Of a DNA stretch of 64,000 nt, positions 1-10,800 are shown piece after piece. The notes under the pieces are model-generated. The model saw only the letters and a list, made by a program, of their open reading frames with translations, was not told the origin of the DNA and ran no database searches. Position 1 is the stretch's first letter. Each line of letters begins with the position of its first letter. The translations under genes and the position numbers were made by a program. The stretch is from Stentor roeselii (taxonomy: Eukaryota; Ciliophora; Heterotrichea; Heterotrichida; Stentoridae): assembly GCA_006503475.1 (NCBI GenBank), contig RSEH01000040.1, positions 62,001 to 126,000 on the forward strand. Reading direction: 5' to 3'.

Positions 1-882
1 GAGATTCAAGTTTAGATGAAGAAATAAAGACATTTTGTATTTTATAGATAATTTTAATGAAATGAAATTTTGTAGGGGAGAGTTTTTTTGTAGTTTTACA
101 GAATTTTTTATTGAGGGATAAGGAGAAGAATCCCGAAGTCTTTTTGTTGGTGGGAAATGAAAATAATAAGCAAGTTGATAATTATAGTTTTACTGTATTT
201 TAGAAGATTCTTTCTGGAATTGTTTAAAGAACTAGCTTCTTTATAAAGTTTAGAATCGATTAAGTTTCTAGTTTATCTTGATTAATTTCAGAAATATCTA
301 AATTCTTTATTGTGAAGTTTAATTTAACTCTAACCCGGATATCTTCGCCTATCCAGATATTGCATTAGAAAATGAAATTCTCTCTAGTTAATCAAGTAAT
401 TCAGGATCTTTAGGGATCTTATTAATGTTGCATTCATTTTTATCTAAAAATCTGCTAATAATAATATCTAAACTATATAAAATTTGGTTAAATTTCAATA
501 TAATCACAATTTTCTGATTCTTTTGAACATTTATTTTCTTCGTTTGATTTTTTATGCTAAAGTTTTGTAATTTCTGCCAAATTCATTTATCATAACTCAT
601 GGTATCATTCTAGTCGAGTTTTCGTTTTGTAAACTTCATACTTATAATACAGTAGGGTCAAAATTAAAATATCTACTTTATTATAATCTTTATTCTCATT
701 AAGCCTTTGGTTTCTGTTTAGGTCGAGTTGCCTTTTCAACATACCGATAAATTTTAACTAGAAGAAATTTAAGAGTTTTTCATTTTAGAAGGTATTATTA
801 ACTGGATTGAGGGAATTATTTACAATTTTAATTTTTTTACTAATAAACTCTATTAGTTTATGATGGATTTCTTTAAATTATA
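1..882. other. AT-rich region without a recognised gene
   Basis: No open frame of useful length and no RNA gene is seen. The first gene starts at 883 directly after an AT-rich stretch. Whatever gene lies before the window leaves no recognisable coding end here. Confidence 0.6.
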
Positions 883-2634
883 ATGATTTTTCTTGGGATC
901 TTGATAAGTGTCACTGCTGATCTTTGTCTGGAAAGTCTTACAGATGGAAGAACAGCATCGAAATTTGTTGAGTCAATGAGATATTCAGGAAAAGGCCTGA
1001 ACGAGCAAGGTAAGCAACAAGCCTGCAAGGATTCAGGCTCAGATTACTACATCTTATTCCTTAAAGACAAATCATATCAAGACCTAACCCATATCGGCGT
1101 CTGCTTACCTAAAACCTGTGACATTTTCCATCTTTCAAAAATACTCTCAACCTACTCAATCTTCGTGGAAACCCCAGAAAATTCTGAAATTTCTACCTGG
1201 GGGACAGTTTTTGCAGTAGTGCTTTTACTTTACATAGCACTTTGCATATTTTGTGGAATTATTCAATATTCAAGACCAGACTTAAAAAAAATTAAGATAA
1301 TACAGTCATTTTCATCTTTGGCTGCGATTAAAGGACTTCTAAAGACAAGACCTAACAACGACCTAGGCCTGTTCAATGGTTTAAGACTAATCAGCTTCAT
1401 AATGGTAATCTACGGACACACCATTCTCATAAAGCTCAAAACATCCTTAATCAACATAGAAGAAATCGGAGAAACTTTCAAACACTGGTGGGGAGTCTGG
1501 GCTTACGCCGGTTTTTTCTCAGTCGACGTGTTTTTCTTCATTTCAGGTTTTATAATTGCTTACTTTTTATTGATGCACCTAGTAAAAAACCAAAAAATCT
1601 CCTTGGTACTGTTATACATTCATAGAATAACAAGAATATTGCCAGCGTTACTCGTCGCTCTTGGAGTAAATTATTTCCTAGTCCCTTCACTATTCTCAGG
1701 TCCAATCTGGAAGTACTACCGTCAAAGTTTAACCTCAGGATGTTCAAATTACTGGTGGGCTCAAGTTTTATTCATCAACAATTTTTACCCGAACCAACAA
1801 AAAGATGACTGTTTTGGGACTACCTGGTACATAGCGAACGATATGCAGTTCTTTTTAGTGAGTCCTTTGATAATAAACGTTTATTTCAGAAGTGCTAGAA
1901 AATATTGGATCTGGTATTTTAGTGGATTGACTTTTTTAGCTATTTTTGTGAGTTCTTCATTAATCGGGTACAATTATCGTGTTTCAGTCAACCCGTTAGC
2001 GGCCGAGTATGAAGATGGAGTCGATGTTAATTTTAGGTACTTTTATGTGAGACCTTATGTCAGGTTCCCTCCTTATCTTCAAGGACTGCTGCTTGGAGTG
2101 CTTTATTATCATTTAAAAAATCCTGATGAGTTTCAAGAAGACTGGATTTCGAAATCAGTTGTAAATCAGTTTAAAAAATCTCTTGTTATTCAAATAGGAG
2201 CATTTTTCCTTGGAGTTTTCTTAATGGTTCATTCAGTGCTGGTCCAGAAACCTGTTTACGAAGATCTTTTTGATACCAGTAAATTAAGTAGATGGGAAAA
2301 TGCAATTTTTATGTCTTACTTTCGATTTGGTTTCACTTTAGGACTTGCCCTAGTGGTCTTTTTAATGCTTATCGGAAAATGCAAGGCCATAAATTTTCTC
2401 TTATCAGCAAGATGGATGGAAGTGCTAGGAAAGCTAACTTATTCAGGGTACTTATACCACATCATAGTCTTAGCCGCTCTGAGTTATACCAGTCATCACA
2501 CTTTCATGTCAGGTACTTTTTTACTAAAAGAAATCGTCGTCTTCACACTTTTAAGTCTTCTCTGCGGTTTTTGTTCTTACATCTGGGTGGAAGTCCCTTT
2601 ACAAAATCTAGAAGAAATGTTGCTAAAGCACTAA
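883..2634 (+). CDS. NRF-6-like acyltransferase-3 membrane protein
   Basis: 583 aa. The N-terminus is hydrophobic (MIFLGILISVTA), probably a signal peptide. A short Cys-containing lumenal region follows, with GVCLPKTCD near residue 75, typical of the NRF domain. After a transmembrane segment (~105-128) comes a polytopic acyltransferase-3 domain. Family landmarks are NGLRLISFIMVIYGHT near 160-175, with the conserved His, VDVFFFISGF near 212-222, and YSGYLYHIIV near the C-terminus. About ten membrane helices are expected. The family (nose resistant to fluoxetine; related to bacterial OafA) transfers acyl groups to membrane or exported substrates; the substrate here cannot be told. The start fits: an earlier ATG at 861 runs into a stop before this one, and AATTATA precedes the ATG. 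It is convergent with the MORN gene, 37 bp between stops. Confidence 0.85.
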   Translation: MIFLGILISVTADLCLESLTDGRTASKFVESMRYSGKGLNEQGKQQACKDSGSDYYILFLKDKSYQDLTHIGVCLPKTCDIFHLSKILSTYSIFVETPENSEISTWGTVFAVVLLLYIALCIFCGIIQYSRPDLKKIKIIQSFSSLAAIKGLLKTRPNNDLGLFNGLRLISFIMVIYGHTILIKLKTSLINIEEIGETFKHWWGVWAYAGFFSVDVFFFISGFIIAYFLLMHLVKNQKISLVLLYIHRITRILPALLVALGVNYFLVPSLFSGPIWKYYRQSLTSGCSNYWWAQVLFINNFYPNQQKDDCFGTTWYIANDMQFFLVSPLIINVYFRSARKYWIWYFSGLTFLAIFVSSSLIGYNYRVSVNPLAAEYEDGVDVNFRYFYVRPYVRFPPYLQGLLLGVLYYHLKNPDEFQEDWISKSVVNQFKKSLVIQIGAFFLGVFLMVHSVLVQKPVYEDLFDTSKLSRWENAIFMSYFRFGFTLGLALVVFLMLIGKCKAINFLLSARWMEVLGKLTYSGYLYHIIVLAALSYTSHHTFMSGTFLLKEIVVFTLLSLLCGFCSYIWVEVPLQNLEEMLLKH

Positions 2635-2671
2635 AAATCACTAGTCATTGTAATTAGCCTTACAATCTAAC

Positions 2672-3778
2672 TTAGGTAGTTTTATCACCCTTGACCTTTT
2701 CAAGGAAAGTGCCGTCTTTCCAGATGCCATGCAACTTTTTGCCTTTATTATACATGATGCCCTGTCCGTCTTGTTTTCCATTTGCCCAGTTGCCTTCATA
2801 TCTTTTTTCGTCAGTCCATTTAAAAATTCCGAAGCCATGTTTATTGCCATCCAGATAATCTCCAGAGTAACTTCTTCCATCAAAGAAGGAAAAAGTGCCT
2901 TTTCCATGCATTTTGCTATTTTTCCAATCCCCGTCGTATTCCTTATCAGGCCATACATATTTTCCTCTGCCTTCGTACATATCTTGAACGAAATTTCCTT
3001 CGTAACTTGAACCGTCTGGCCAGGTGCTTTTGCCGAAACCATGTTTTAGTCCGTTTTCGAATGAGCCGATATGCTGAAAGCCGTCAGCATGAGTTTCTTT
3101 TCCTATACCATGGCACATGTCGTCTTTCCATTCACCTTCGTATACGTTTCCTCCGTTGAATTCGATTCTTCCCTTTCCGTTTCTTTTTCCATCTTTGAAT
3201 TCGCCTTCGTATGAATCTCCGAATTTACTGAACCATCTTCCTTGGCCATTCCAAAAACCCTGGATTATGCTTCCTTCGTAGAAATCGCCTCCAGAGGTTA
3301 GCATACTGCCTGACCCGTGAGGCTTTCCCAGTTGAACTTCTCCTTGATACCAAGTCCCATCATCCATCAAATGAAAAGTTTTATACTCAAAACCAGCAGG
3401 TTCTTTAAACAAGAAAGGCTCCGAAGAGAGTACTTTGGCTTTAAGAGGTTCAGTGACATCAACTTGATCAGGTAACGCAGTGAAATCAAGCCGGAAGACA
3501 GGAAGTGGCTTTCTTTTAAAATCGTCCCAATTCTTACGAGCCAAAAACGCGCGGAAGATAGACTGGACCTGGCTGAGGAGAAGGTTGGGGTCTTGTGCAG
3601 TCTCTTCTTGCACTTCTTTCACTGATGGAAGGTCTGGGACTGGTAAAACGTTAGTAGCGACAACTTCTGGCTCTGATGGAGGCTCAGGCGGAGCAGCTTC
3701 TTGTTTGTCTTTTGATGGGTCGTTGACAAGCTCCGCGGTCGTGTCTGTTTTCTTGCTCATACAGTTGCAGGCTCCCAT
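2672..3778 (-). CDS. MORN-repeat protein with N-terminal acylation signal and IQ motif
   Basis: 368 aa. It begins MGACNC: Gly2 with Cys at 4 and 6 fits N-myristoylation plus palmitoylation, so membrane anchoring is likely. Residues ~10-60 are acidic, Pro-rich linker. An IQ-like helix (SIFRAFLARKNW, ~73-85) could bind calmodulin. Nine to ten MORN repeats (YEGEFKDGKRNGKG type) fill ~140-360. MORN arrays bind lipids or scaffold ciliary and basal-body complexes (RSPH1/RSPH10B, apicomplexan MORN1). I cannot assign a specific ortholog. The start is preceded by TAATAA touching the ATG. It belongs to a minus-strand run MORN-IQ-MORN, with an 880-bp gap upstream. Confidence 0.85.
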   Translation of the reverse strand: MGACNCMSKKTDTTAELVNDPSKDKQEAAPPEPPSEPEVVATNVLPVPDLPSVKEVQEETAQDPNLLLSQVQSIFRAFLARKNWDDFKRKPLPVFRLDFTALPDQVDVTEPLKAKVLSSEPFLFKEPAGFEYKTFHLMDDGTWYQGEVQLGKPHGSGSMLTSGGDFYEGSIIQGFWNGQGRWFSKFGDSYEGEFKDGKRNGKGRIEFNGGNVYEGEWKDDMCHGIGKETHADGFQHIGSFENGLKHGFGKSTWPDGSSYEGNFVQDMYEGRGKYVWPDKEYDGDWKNSKMHGKGTFSFFDGRSYSGDYLDGNKHGFGIFKWTDEKRYEGNWANGKQDGQGIMYNKGKKLHGIWKDGTFLEKVKGDKTT

Positions 3779-4658
3779 TTATTAGAAAGGTGATAATAAG
3801 GATATTAAGAGATTTTTTTTAAGAAGAGTTTGTTTTGAATGGTGTCGATGAATATCAGTCTATTTTTAGTCTAGACTGATATTAAAGGCTCAGAGATTAT
3901 TTAAATTTGATTTTCCTTGAAAAATCAGGAATTTCTGGTTAGGTTCATGATCAAAACATTAACTTCATTAAGGTAAAAAAAACTAGCTTGACTAGGATCG
4001 AGACTATCGATGAACTCCTGACATTGTGATAAGAGATTTTTAACAAGATTGAGTTACCTAGTGACTTGGAAGGAATCAAAAATGGCAGTTTTTTCAAGTC
4101 ACTTCAGAATCCTAAACAATAAATCAGCAGGGTCGTTTTCTCTTTCAGTGAATAAAATGATTGCACTAGCATTCATATCTTTTACATTTTCTCTTGAAAG
4201 TGCTTACCTGAACAGACAAAGTACTTTTTTTTAAATTTGTTGTAATGATGAAGGTTGATAGGCACTTGTAAAGGTGAAGCGATTTGATGAGGAATATAAA
4301 GAATAATGAGAAGAGGGTTGGAAGCAAAGCGTATTTAAAGAAACGTTAAAGAATTGATATAGAAGTTACATAATCTCGAAATTGTTGAATGAAAGTTCAT
4401 CAATTAAAGGGAATCATGAGAGTTAGGGAATAGATTGAGTGGTACATCAGGTTTGTTTTGAACTTTTGAAATGAAAAACTTTATCCTGATAATAATAGCC
4501 ATCTTTAAAGGTCTGATAATAATTTTATTTATTCTTCGGTAAATAGTTTCAAATTCATATTTTCTATAATAAGTTATATAAAAATGACTGATTTTTTATT
4601 TTCTCAAGTTAATAAAAAGATTAAATTTGAAAGTTTAATACTTATCTAAAAAACCCTA
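3779..4658. other. Intergenic region, no supported gene
   Basis: AT-rich. Apart from the inverted repeat at 3851-3883 I see only a short plus-strand frame (ATG at about 4081, ~50 aa) with one hydrophobic stretch. It has no recognisable domain, so I do not call it a gene. Confidence 0.55.
3851..3883. repeat. Perfect 12-bp inverted repeat (hairpin)
   Basis: AATATCAGTCTA at 3851-3862 is the exact reverse complement of TAGACTGATATT at 3872-3883, with a 9-nt spacer. It lies about 70 bp upstream of the MORN gene start at 3778. The function is unknown; it could be a regulatory cruciform or RNA hairpin. Confidence 0.6.
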
Positions 4659-5903
4659 TCAAAGAATTATATCCTCATCATTTTCATTCTCATCAGAAAT
4701 CGAGTTCTCAATAGGAGCACTTGTAGCTATCTGGAACCAATGATCCATATATTTATCAAAATCCAGAGTTTCAGACCACTTCATCAATCCATTAACATAT
4801 TCATTCAATTCCTCCTCATTAAGTTCCATCAACTTTTCATCTTCAAAAGGATTTTTAGGGTCAACATCCCCTTCATCTTCAAACTCTTCAACAGTTTTAA
4901 TAACATCATGTTGATTTTCCATTTCCTCAATTTTTTTCCCTTCATCATACAACTTTTTAAGCCACCTGATTTTTTTCTTCTTTTTTTCATTTGCCCTGAT
5001 TTCCCTTCTTTTACTTTTATCATAATGAAAAGGTACAGGTTTAATAGCAGTTTGAAGTTCGACCTTATCAAAAGGCATGATAATATTTTCCGTGATCGGT
5101 CTCCATCCATTATTATCAGTCCTTTCATACCATCCATCTTTGATATCCTTGGCTTCATCCTCTTCAAACCTGATATTAACAGTTGCTTTCTTCGTGAATT
5201 TTTTAATAGCGTTGTAGTCTCTTGGAGCGAAACTGTTGATATCAACACATCCTGAGTGAATATAGATCTTGTAATAAATCAACGGAGGAAACTTATAACC
5301 GCCGAGTCTAAACCGAATGTGAATGTTGGAAGCCTTGTCAATCAAAAAAGACTCTCCAGGGTTGATAGTCTTTAACAAGTCTTTCGGGTTGCCTTTCAGT
5401 TTAAACCGGATTAATTCTTTGTAGTACTTGAAAATTTTAACGTTTGTATATGAACGCCATGCTCGCTGGATTCGCACAGAAGCCTGGTGAATTGATAATG
5501 GAGCACTTTGTTGACGTGCCATTCTTTGGTACCGCCAGGCTGTTTGGATTATTGAAGCCGCTTTGGAGTAGATAAAATACTTGGAAATCACGTATCTTTG
5601 ACGCAACTTGAACCTTCGCCAGGCTGATTGGATTTTTGTTGCACAGAAATGTTTGAAGTTCACCTCTTCTGGCTGTTTAAAGGATTTACTCGATACGAAC
5701 TGTTCTCGAAGAGATCGCTTGGGTAATTTTAAAGGGGGTTGAAAACCTTTTCGAACAAGATGTCCTCGAATGTTTTTTTGCAGTTTTATGGCAGCTAGTT
5801 GAAAAGCGGCCATTGGAAGTTTAGAAGGATTTTTGAGGATATCCTGAATTTTTCTTACTTTTTGAATACCTTGTTTTTTTTTCAGGTAGTAAGGCGCAAA
5901 CAT
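4659..5903 (-). CDS. Multi-IQ-motif protein, C11orf65/MFI-like
   Basis: 414 aa. Four IQ-type helices occupy ~36-160 (AIKLQKNIRGHLVRKG, ATKIQSAWRRFKLRQR, ASIIQTAWRYQRMAR, SVRIQRAWRSYTN). A conserved-looking globular stretch at ~175-235 follows (INPGESFLIDKASNIHIRFR, then GGYKFPPLIYYKIYIHSG and PRDYN), then a Lys/Glu-rich acidic tail. The combination of IQ motifs with IHIRFRLGG...PPLIYYKI is, from memory, that of metazoan C11orf65/MFI-like proteins, which are poorly characterised. Calmodulin or centrin binding is the likely property. The gene ends with tandem stops TGA-TAG. It lies 52 bp downstream of the MORN gene on the same strand. Confidence 0.75.
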   Translation of the reverse strand: MFAPYYLKKKQGIQKVRKIQDILKNPSKLPMAAFQLAAIKLQKNIRGHLVRKGFQPPLKLPKRSLREQFVSSKSFKQPEEVNFKHFCATKIQSAWRRFKLRQRYVISKYFIYSKAASIIQTAWRYQRMARQQSAPLSIHQASVRIQRAWRSYTNVKIFKYYKELIRFKLKGNPKDLLKTINPGESFLIDKASNIHIRFRLGGYKFPPLIYYKIYIHSGCVDINSFAPRDYNAIKKFTKKATVNIRFEEDEAKDIKDGWYERTDNNGWRPITENIIMPFDKVELQTAIKPVPFHYDKSKRREIRANEKKKKKIRWLKKLYDEGKKIEEMENQHDVIKTVEEFEDEGDVDPKNPFEDEKLMELNEEELNEYVNGLMKWSETLDFDKYMDHWFQIATSAPIENSISDENENDEDIIL

Positions 5904-5955
5904 TTTAATATGATGTAAAGTCTAATACTTAAAGTGGTTATCTAAGATGATTATA

Positions 5956-7467
5956 CTAAATGTTTATTTTTTTTATAGAATTCGATCTGAGCATATTTTC
6001 ATTCACAAAGCCTCCTTCGTAGTAGTCCCCATTAGAAAAAATCACTTTTCCTGTCACTCCATGCCTCCTGTCATTGGCCCACATGCCTTTATACTGAGTT
6101 CCGTTATTCCAGGCCATGACTCCAAATCCATGTCTTTTGTCCTCCCTCCACTGTCCAAGATAAACCCCTTCAGTTTCAGGGAACCATCTGCAGACATGCT
6201 CAGGGTCAGAAAATTTCATCATTCCATATCCATGTCTTTTTCCATCAAAAAACTCGCCGAAGTACTCCCCGACATGTCCATATCTGGCATGTCCAGCGCC
6301 TTGAAGCTTCCCAGCAAGAAAGCTTCCATCTTTGAAACCTTTTTCATACTGAGGCAAAAAACGGGAGCTTTTTGATAAGGTCATGAAAACCAGGTCTAAG
6401 TTACTTATCGGACTTGAGTCGAAGAAGGGAAAGTTTTCAAAACCTGGAAAAAAATCACTTTTGAATAAATTTGGGTAAAAGTCTGATGTGCTTGACTCTG
6501 AGAATGTTTTGAAAAAAACTAACACTCCTGGTCCTTCTGTATGGTCTGAAATGAAATTTCCTTCGAAGAGCATTTGGTCTGGAGTTAATAATAGTCCTGG
6601 ACCTGATCTTTGGTCTGACTTCCAGATGCCTTTGAATGTGGTGAGGCTTGGGTAGAGCTGAGTTCCTGAACCTTCACGTTGACCTTCTTTGATTTCCCCT
6701 TGGAAAAGGGTTTTGTTTGAATAGGTTATTGAAGCGGAGGAGTCTTCTAAAATTCCTTCGTTGAATAAACCTTCAAGAACATACCCAAAAGAAAATTCCA
6801 AAATCGCAGGCCCATCAAGTTTATTCTTATAAAAATTTCCAGTAATTTGAAGTTGATGACCAGAAACATAAAAAATTCCTTTTCCATGTCTTTTAAAATT
6901 TCTCAGATGCCCTTTATACCAGTCTCCATTCTCATAAACCTTCTCAACAAACCCGTTTTCAATCTTTTTTTCACTTTCCAAACAATCCTCTTCATAATTT
7001 TTCCTCATCAAAAAAGAAACTCGACTTTGAGAGAAGTTCCTTGAAGGAGTTTTCGACAAGGACTTGATCCTAGACTGAGACTTGATCCTCACAACACCTG
7101 AACTAAAAGGAGTTGTCACTTTTCGATAAATCAGATGAGAATACCCTGGACTTGATAATAAAGAAAGCGAGTCGTTATTGGTTCTTTTAACTTTTGAAGG
7201 ATTTTTCACAATTGGTAAAGAACTCTTGATGAAGCCCAAGGCACGGAAAGACTCCAAAACTTTTGACTTTTCTAAAAATTTTTCTGATTTTCCCAGGTTG
7301 AATGGAATTGTTGCTGTTATTAAAGGAGATTCACTTTCACGGATTGGACTGCATTTTTTTAACTCTTGGGTGTAAAGTGATCTGTCGGGTTCTTGAGGTA
7401 GTTTTGAAAATCGTGCGAATTTGGAGGAAGTTGAAGAATTTAGTTTTCGGTATTTGGGTTTATCCAT
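5956..7467 (-). CDS. MORN-repeat protein
   Basis: 503 aa. Residues 1-150 are Ser/Lys-rich and probably disordered. MORN repeats start at ~180 (YENGDWYKGHLRNFKRHGKG), with more near 255-330 and a regular C-terminal set (EYFGEFFDGKRHGYG, YLGQWREDKRHGFG, YKGMWANDRRHGVTG, YEGGF). The arrays are separated by a non-MORN insert (~335-395). This fits a ciliary or cortical scaffold. Unlike the MORN gene at 2672 it has no N-terminal acylation signal. The start ATG is preceded by CATCTTCA rather than the usual TAATAA-type sequence. Confidence 0.83.
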   Translation of the reverse strand: MDKPKYRKLNSSTSSKFARFSKLPQEPDRSLYTQELKKCSPIRESESPLITATIPFNLGKSEKFLEKSKVLESFRALGFIKSSLPIVKNPSKVKRTNNDSLSLLSSPGYSHLIYRKVTTPFSSGVVRIKSQSRIKSLSKTPSRNFSQSRVSFLMRKNYEEDCLESEKKIENGFVEKVYENGDWYKGHLRNFKRHGKGIFYVSGHQLQITGNFYKNKLDGPAILEFSFGYVLEGLFNEGILEDSSASITYSNKTLFQGEIKEGQREGSGTQLYPSLTTFKGIWKSDQRSGPGLLLTPDQMLFEGNFISDHTEGPGVLVFFKTFSESSTSDFYPNLFKSDFFPGFENFPFFDSSPISNLDLVFMTLSKSSRFLPQYEKGFKDGSFLAGKLQGAGHARYGHVGEYFGEFFDGKRHGYGMMKFSDPEHVCRWFPETEGVYLGQWREDKRHGFGVMAWNNGTQYKGMWANDRRHGVTGKVIFSNGDYYEGGFVNENMLRSNSIKKINI

Positions 7468-7894
7468 TGAAGATGTATTTTTGATGAGTTTTTATTAAGA
7501 TTAAAATCTTTTAATTGATGGAGGTTTTGTCAATTATAGATTTGGAATTTTGGAATTTATAAGAATAAAGGAAAGTTATATGTAATCCTATTTTTTTGAG
7601 TGGTTTAAATAATATTAAATAGATTATCTCAATTAGTTGATTGATTCTTAAAGTCAGTGTTTACTTGAAGTTTCATAAATTTTAGCTTTTATATAATAGT
7701 ATTTATTTAAATTTAAAATTTTTGAGTTTTCTGCAGACTTTCAAAACATTAAAATCAAATAATTCTCATTAAAACAATGTTTAATCCTCTTCTAAAACCC
7801 ACAACTCTTCCCAAAACTGCACTTCTCCAAAATCTAAACTACCTCAAAACCAAATCTGTCTAAATCATAATTTCTGAATTCCGCTAATAATAAA
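7468..7894. other. AT-rich divergent intergenic region
   Basis: 427 bp between the divergent starts of the MORN gene (minus) and the cyclase gene (plus). It ends in CTAATAATAAA directly before the ATG at 7895. No other feature is seen. Confidence 0.6.
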
Positions 7895-10800
7895 ATGAAC
7901 GAAGAAAACAGCAGACAAGTCCTTCTCTCCCACCTCCCAGTAACCTTTTCCCCATATTCAAAAAACACAATCCTATCAACTCCAAGCAACTGGTTAACTC
8001 TAATCCCAAAGACGTTATTCATTCAATTTTTCAGCATTCCTCAACTATTTTTACTGATCCAAGTAATCCTCCAGCAATTTCCCTCATATTCTAACTACGC
8101 TCTTTACTCAACAGGTCTTCCTCTAATATTTCTGCTTTCATTTAATCTGACAAAAGACGCTTTTCGTATAAATTTCGGTAAAAAGCTTGATTCAGTGATC
8201 AACAGTGCAGAAATTTTTGTTTGGGATGGAAACCTCTTCAAAAGCGAGCAAAGCAAAACGTTGCTAGTCGGGCAGATCGTGAAAGTCTTTGACCTGGAAA
8301 AGTCCTTAGCTGACCTGCTTGTTCTTTACTCAAGCAACTCAGATGGAACTTTTTACGCTGACTATGACGGGCTGGTTGGAAGTGTTGATATCAAAACACA
8401 AAAAGCGGTTTATGAGACTCAAAGTTTACTTGCTAATGACCCGACTTGCATTGAAACTTTAAACGGCAGGATTTGCTTTCAAGAGCCGAATAATGACTAT
8501 TTGAGCTTCAGTGGAAAGCTGAATTTGGATAAAAATCCGAAGGTTGTTGACTTGGGACATAAAAACATGCTTTATAGGAACTCGAAGTTGATTAGGACTG
8601 AGTATGTTATTGGAGTGGTTTTATATGCAGGTGTGGAAACGAAATCATTTTTCAATATAAAAAAAACTACGAATAAGAGAAATGTGATTCAGAAGAAAAT
8701 GAATGTTTTTTATGGTGTTTTGATTTTTATTTATGCTGCTTCTGTGATGATATCTGTTTTCTTGACTGCCGCATCAGGGGAGTCCTGGCCTCAAATAGAG
8801 TTTTTCAAGTACTACCTCGCTCGATACAGTTTTTTCATTCCTAGTTTCGTTTTAATCTTGTTAGACATCTGCAGGCTGATACAGATCCTTTCATCTAAAA
8901 ATGATTTGAAGAAAAAGTGCTCATTTTCGACTGTCAATATAAATGAAAACTTAGGAAAACTTGAATATATCGTCACAAGTACATCAGGAACTTTGACAGA
9001 GTCCTTAATTCAAGTGAAAGCCTGTATGATTGGAAATGCGCTTTACACAGATGACCCAGGAATGGATTCAAGACCTTCATCCACAGGTGACGAAACTTCA
9101 ATAAACCTGCATAATAATACTTTTTCTTTTTCAGACTTGCAAAAAACTCTTTCCACCCAATCGACTCAAGAGTTCTTTCTGTTAATGAGTCTTTGCAACT
9201 CGATAACAATCAGCAAAATACAGAATTCTGAACTTTTCACGCTGTCTCGAGAAGAACTAGCTATGATTGCTATGTGCAAAGAATTCAATGTACAGCTGAC
9301 TAACAAGACCTCTTCTCAGGTAGATATTCAATTTCTCAAGGAAAAATTCCAGTTTAAGGTGATCGCTTCAGGAAAAGGCCGAAACAGTCGAATTTTGATA
9401 GAAAAAGATGAAAAACTAACCTTGCTCGTTAGAGGAACCATCGATCATATGCTTCACTTGATCCTTTTTGATGACTCAACCCGTGACTCTTTGCTTGAAA
9501 AATTCTCTTCAATCAGTTCAAAAGGTTACCAAATCTTCATAGTAGCTAAAAGAACATTTAAAGAACTTGAAGTTTCTTCAACCCTAAAAAAAATCGCAAA
9601 TGCCAAAAGTTTTCCCAGCCGAGCTTCTTCAAAAATTGAGAAATTTTTCAGGAAAAATGAAAGAAAACTCGTTTATGTCGGGATGTTTGCCTTAGAAGAT
9701 CAAGTACTTTCTGAAACTCAAGAAGCTGTGACTCGCATAAGACAAGCTGGGATTAAAATTTGGGCTGCAAGTGGTGAAAGTAAATTTTCAGCAGTGGCCA
9801 CATGCAGACGAAGCCGATTAATTGACCCGGAGACTCCTCTGGTTTATTTGAGTCATGTTAGGAACTATGCTGCTTGTATTAAGTTGCTGGCTTCTTGCAT
9901 TTCTAGGTATGTTTTTCAGGAAGCTGATTATGAAAATTCTGAAATTATGACTATTTTGAAGTATAAAAGTTCTAAGGTTGGGGAAATGCTTTCGTCGATT
10001 GGGTCTTCTGATGGGATTAGTTTTAGTGGAGATACTTATGGAAGGATGTATGAAAATGCTGAAATTTCACATAAAATGAGTCTTGTTGAGGAGAAGTTAC
10101 TGGAAGTTATTGATAGGGGTTATTCTGCTGATTTAATCAAATTTTCACTAGTAGTCGACCGAGAATTCTTTAAAATCGCATCAAGCCATCCTCACACACA
10201 GAAGATGTTAACTTGTTTACTTTTCGCAGCAGATTCTGTATGTTTCGTAAAATTAATGAGCCAAGACAAAGCAGACGTAGTTGAACTAATCCAGAAAAAC
10301 TTAAAGTTTCGGCCATACGTCTTAGCTCTAGGAGACAAAGAGGCCGACATTCCAATGATGCAGCAAGCAGACGTCGGAGTTTGCGCAAGAAGAAGTGAGT
10401 CAAGACCACCTCAGTGCTACGCTGACATCGTAGTTGAACATTTTTCATTGTGTAAAGAGTTGATTTTGATTTATGGGAACTTAAACCTGAGAAGAATCAG
10501 CAGGTTAGTGCTACTTCACTGCTTTTCCAATCAACTTTTCACTTTTTTCATGGTTTTTCAGTTCTTTTTATCTGATTTTTTGGTATTTGAAGGGTTCGAT
10601 GTTTATTATTTCTTGTTTTTTAACCTTTTGATTATATTTTTACCTCAGCTTTACCTTGGGATTGAAGAAGGACATTTAAAAAAATTCAAGATAATCAAGG
10701 GGAGTAGGTCTTACAACTCAAGTCTTCTGAATAGAGACTTTAGCATGAAGACCTTTTTTGTTTATTTGACCTGCTCCTTCCTAGACGCTTTGATCATATT

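Noticed and set aside
4049-4234. Small hydrophobic ORF in the 3.8-4.7 kb gap
   Set aside because: The open frame begins with TTG; the internal ATG lacks the usual A/T start context and the product has no recognisable feature.
4740-5255. Long antisense frames opposite coding regions (also 16247-16789, 19908-20297 and others)
   Set aside because: They are mirror frames of well-supported genes with no domain content of their own.
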